Shown here: positions 61,615 to 64,000 of the stretch, in pieces | How the letters are laid out: each line of letters begins with the position of its first letter | Numbering within the stretch: position 1 is the stretch's first letter | Origin: Aquabacter cavernae | GTDB lineage: Bacteria; Pseudomonadota; Alphaproteobacteria; Rhizobiales; Xanthobacteraceae | DNA length: 64,000 bases | Assembly (NCBI RefSeq): GCF_003993795.1 | Contig: NZ_RWKV01000008.1 | Coordinates: 62,001 to 126,000 of the forward strand | Direction: 5' to 3' | Position numbers and translations under genes: made by a program | Notes under the pieces: generated by a model | Database searches by the model: none | What the model saw: only the letters and a program-made list of their open reading frames with translations | What the model was told of the DNA's origin: nothing

Positions 61615-62952
61615 CTACGGCGCGGCGAGCTGGCGGGGCTGGGAGGGCGCGGACACCCGCTCCGGCAGCATGGCCTCGGAAATGGCGGCAGGGCCGAAAT
61701 CGCGCTTCTGGGGGGCCGTGGCACCCATGAGGCGGGCCAGCGCGGTATCGAGCTTGGCGACCTCGTCGGCGCACATATACATGGTGTGGGTCGGGCTTGA
61801 GGAGGCGGAGATGCGTAGGGAGCCGAGCATCCTGGGATAGTCCCGCGTGCTTTCGTCCCACAGCACGTCCAGGTCCACCTCGGTGCGCATCCGGCGCTCC
61901 AGCGTGGTGATGGTGGATTTGAACAGGCCCATGCGGGGCTCGTCCACCGCTTCCAGGCGCACCTGCTTCAGGGAAACCGCGCAGGCCAGCACGCGCGAAT
62001 ATTGGTAATAGACCTTGCGCATGGAGGTCAGCCGCTCGACCTTACCCGCTTCGGCCTCAGCTTCCGCAAGGCTCGGCAGGTTCCGCGCGCCCCAATCGTC
62101 CCGCAGCTTCACGTAGACCGGAGTGGGCAGCGGTATTTCCGCCGCCGCCGCCGTGAAGGCCAGATAGTCGAACCCGGCGGCATCGCCCGCCGCGAGGGTG
62201 GAGCGGCCGATATCCGCAGTGTCGAGTTCCTGCGGGAGGAAGCAGTCCAGCCGCTCTCGGGTGGGAAAGCGCACGGCCCGCGTCAGCGCCGCCTGGCGCT
62301 CGCGTCCGAACGTGGCGACGAGGGCGGCGAGGGCGTCGGCATGGTTCGCGAGTGTCACGCACAGGTTCACGGCCTCCCGGGGAGCCGGCGTGGAGGCTCC
62401 GTCGAGCCGCTCCTGGGCTGCAGGGAGCCCCGCATGGGTCAGGCAGTGGGCGACGGCGTCATGGGTCAGCGCGCGGGGGTCGATTTCCACCAGGAACCGC
62501 CGCTCGCCGATGCGCACGCCCACATATTTCGAGGTGGCCACCTGCAGGAGCAGCAGTCGTGTTTGGATAGCGAGTGCGCGAAGCGCGCCGGCCCGCCCAT
62601 CCGCCGACAGGTCGGCGACGGCGATGAAGAAGCCGCGCCGCTCGTCTCCGGGGACAAAGGTCCATGCTTCGGGCAGGGCCAGCATGCCGGGCAGGCTGCG
62701 CGCATCGATATCGAAGAATTGCGCCCGCCGCACGAAGTCGGAATTGGTGAAGAGCGTCACGCTTCCGGAACGCGCGCTCCCCACCCGTGATGTGTCGATG
62801 AAGGGTCCGACAATGCCGTCGCTGCGGCAGACCAGGTCAACGGATATGCCAGTTTCCGCCTTCGTGGAGAGAGGCACGCTTACGCGCGTCTGTGCCGCAG
62901 CGCATGTGCTGCAGAAAACCAGCGCAAATAGAGCCCCGAGCCATCGGTACAT
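61615..62952 (-). CDS. Secreted hypothetical protein, 445 aa
   Basis: This protein starts with a signal peptide (MYRWLGALFALVFCSTCAAA then QTRV), so it is exported. The mature part has no repeat or membrane helix; segments such as SADGRAGALRALAIQTRLLL, VGVRIGERRFLVEIDPRAL and YYQYSRVLACAVSLKQVRLE suggest a mixed alpha/beta fold. I recognise no family. It converges with the hydrolase gene. The start at 62952 is chosen because the signal peptide begins there; a GTG at 62964 is in frame. Confidence 0.66.
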   Translation of the reverse strand: MYRWLGALFALVFCSTCAAAQTRVSVPLSTKAETGISVDLVCRSDGIVGPFIDTSRVGSARSGSVTLFTNSDFVRRAQFFDIDARSLPGMLALPEAWTFVPGDERRGFFIAVADLSADGRAGALRALAIQTRLLLLQVATSKYVGVRIGERRFLVEIDPRALTHDAVAHCLTHAGLPAAQERLDGASTPAPREAVNLCVTLANHADALAALVATFGRERQAALTRAVRFPTRERLDCFLPQELDTADIGRSTLAAGDAAGFDYLAFTAAAAEIPLPTPVYVKLRDDWGARNLPSLAEAEAEAGKVERLTSMRKVYYQYSRVLACAVSLKQVRLEAVDEPRMGLFKSTITTLERRMRTEVDLDVLWDESTRDYPRMLGSLRISASSSPTHTMYMCADEVAKLDTALARLMGATAPQKRDFGPAAISEAMLPERVSAPSQPRQLAAP

Positions 62953-63307
62953 GACCCACACCAAGCACGATCCTAAATACTAATGTTAATTTTCCGTTGA
63001 TGTCTGGCAATGGCAGATGCATCCAATTTGGTTGCAAACATGGTTTTATGATTTTCAAGGTTGAGAGATGCTTGGTTGTGCAACTTTTATCCATGTAGTT
63101 TTAGTGGTCATTATTTCTCGAGATTAAAATTTTTAACGAATAAGGAGTTTAAGATTGAAATATCTCTATTTTTTGACATTGTTTTTATCAATCGATATTC
63201 GATAATATTTAAATGGCTTCAAGATTTTGTTTGATCTGTTGTTGGTGTGTGAAATTGAATTTCGTCATTGGGTTTGATAGAGGGAGGTAAAATGGGGGGA
63301 GTTTCCT
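62953..63307. other. AT-rich gap before lasso-type genes
   Basis: This gap of about 350 bases is much richer in A and T than the surroundings. It holds frames of 16-32 codons, including TTG 63154 after AAGGAG and an ATG at 63213 giving a cysteine-rich 25-mer, but none has both a ribosome site and a plausible peptide. The promoter of the lasso-type genes must lie here. A lasso precursor gene is not convincingly seen. Confidence 0.45.
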
Positions 63308-63580
63308 ATGCAGCCGGGTATGCGCATTGCCGCCGCCGCAGCTTTGCTTTCCGCGGAAGTGGGCGGGGAGGCCGTGGTCATGGATCCACGCACCGGGCGC
63401 TATTACAGTTTCGAGGGGGTGGGATCCGACATCTGGCGCCGGCTGACCGCGCCGGTCTCCGCCGCGGCTTTGTGCGATGACCTTGTCCGCGACTATGACG
63501 GACCGCCTGAAGAGATCCGCGCCACGACCTTGGCATTTCTCGACGAAATGCTCGAAATGCACCTGATCGTCCCGGCATGA
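63308..63580 (+). CDS. PqqD-like RRE (lasso B1-like) protein
   Basis: This 90-aa protein is a RiPP recognition element, the leader-binding partner of a lasso-peptide protease. AEVGGEAVVMDPRTGRYYSF is the strand pair, EGVGSDIWRRLTAPVSAAAL the central part, and EEIRATTLAFLDEMLEMHLI the final helix. It parallels the PqqD-like protein at 46071 (GRYY, IWxRL, PPE, TLxFL shared), so the two are paralogues. The ATG at 63308 follows GGGGGGAG at good spacing. It overlaps the B2-like gene by an ATGA, as B1-B2 pairs do. Confidence 0.82.
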   Translation: MQPGMRIAAAAALLSAEVGGEAVVMDPRTGRYYSFEGVGSDIWRRLTAPVSAAALCDDLVRDYDGPPEEIRATTLAFLDEMLEMHLIVPA

Positions 63581-63999
63581 TGCGCCGCCGACTTCAGGCC
63601 CTGGAGGCCAGGCTCGCCCTGTGCGCAGCCCTGCTGCTGGTGTTTGTTCTGCCTTTCCGCCTTCTGGCCGGCATCATGGGCACTTCCGCTCCCGACACCT
63701 CCGCTTCCCATGCATCTCCCGCCGACGTTGCGACTGGGACGGCCCTGGGTCGCCGCGTGGAGCGCAATGCCGGTTTCCTCTCCGCGCGCGCCACCTGCCT
63801 CGTCAAGGCCGTTGCCCTCTGGATCATGTTGCGACGCCGCGGAATCCGCTCCCGCGTGCGCCTGGGTGTGCGCCGGGATGCGGGCGGCTTGGCGGCCCAT
63901 GCGTGGCTGGACGTGGCGGGGGGGACGGTTCTGGGCGGTGCGGAGGCTGAGGGCTTCACCGCCATCGCCGACATGGGCCGGCAAGGCGCACGCCCATGA
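63577..63999 (+). CDS. Lasso peptide biosynthesis B2-type protease
   Basis: This 140-aa protein resembles the leader-removing transglutaminase-like protease of lasso-peptide clusters. The catalytic Cys is in LSARATCLVKAVALWIMLRR, the conserved strand is RSRVRLGVRRDAGG, and the His is in LAAHAWLDVAGG. A hydrophobic start (ALCAALLLVFVLPFRLLAGI) precedes it. Its stop TGA at 63997 lies within an ATGAG that could begin the next gene at 63996, expected to be the asparagine-synthetase-like cyclase. Identity is good; the cluster is cut by the window edge. Confidence 0.84.
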   Translation: MMRRRLQALEARLALCAALLLVFVLPFRLLAGIMGTSAPDTSASHASPADVATGTALGRRVERNAGFLSARATCLVKAVALWIMLRRRGIRSRVRLGVRRDAGGLAAHAWLDVAGGTVLGGAEAEGFTAIADMGRQGARP

Positions 64000-64000
64000 G

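Noticed and set aside
63000-63290. Short cysteine-containing frames as lasso or other RiPP precursors
   Set aside because: Frames at 63000 and 63213 lack ribosome sites, and neither has a leader with Thr before a Gly-starting core.
63291-63480. ATG at 63291 with a strong ribosome site in another frame
   Set aside because: It overlaps the recognition-protein gene in an Arg/Gly-rich frame without protein-like character; the GGAGG may simply enhance translation of the real gene.

Overview
The window looks like a chromosomal segment of a GC-rich alphaproteobacterium of the order Hyphomicrobiales, possibly Xanthobacteraceae-like. The order is inferred from the recA-alaS-icd-trmJ neighbourhood, a GAAC-N7-GAAC LexA box before recA, a structured leader before serC and dispersed intergenic palindromes. 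The family is a guess. Two parts differ sharply: a mobile element (about 1-20648) and a core chromosome (20649-64000).

The element starts off the left edge inside a P4-type tyrosine integrase. Its probable right boundary is the 3' end of a tRNA-Ala(CGC) gene at 20649-20724. Its genes run: integrase; excisionase-like regulator; a tightly overlapping operon with winged-helix proteins, a DnaB-like helicase and a DUF1376 replication protein; a ribbon-helix-helix regulator next to 10-bp tandem repeats; two ejection-protein-like genes (376 and 1181 aa); an orphan terminase small subunit; and a DUF5681 protein. No large terminase, portal, capsid or tail gene is visible. This fits a phage satellite or a heavily deleted prophage. 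Cargo follows: a lipoprotein, an SH3 protein, an Excalibur protein, remnants of KilA-N and SRAP genes, a complete LuxR/LuxI quorum-sensing pair with a cytochrome P450 and a 66-aa protein in the luxI operon, a secreted nuclease, and an XRE regulator with two matching operators.

From 20.6 to 45 kb the genes are mostly housekeeping: tRNA-Ala and tRNA-Gln, a glycosyltransferase, an FAD monooxygenase, gpmI, a TPP enzyme with an ALDH7-type dehydrogenase, two receiver-only response regulators, a porin-like barrel, glmM, a PfkB kinase, a Pif1-like helicase, a diguanylate cyclase, two tandem soluble chemoreceptors, and the serine pathway genes serC and serA behind a hairpin-rich leader.

From 45 to 49 kb dsbB and a DUF5993 gene precede an unusual group: a PqqD-like peptide-binding protein, divergent from an HprK-like kinase that overlaps a sulfotransferase. 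This looks like a RiPP tailoring module without a visible precursor. An AT-rich patch with a small HTH gene follows. From 49 to 63 kb come recA, alaS, a Kef-type antiporter, icd, trmJ, tRNA-fMet, small unknown genes, an alpha/beta hydrolase and a secreted unknown. At the right edge a second PqqD-like gene overlaps a lasso-peptide B2-type protease gene. That begins a lasso-peptide-like cluster that runs off the window.
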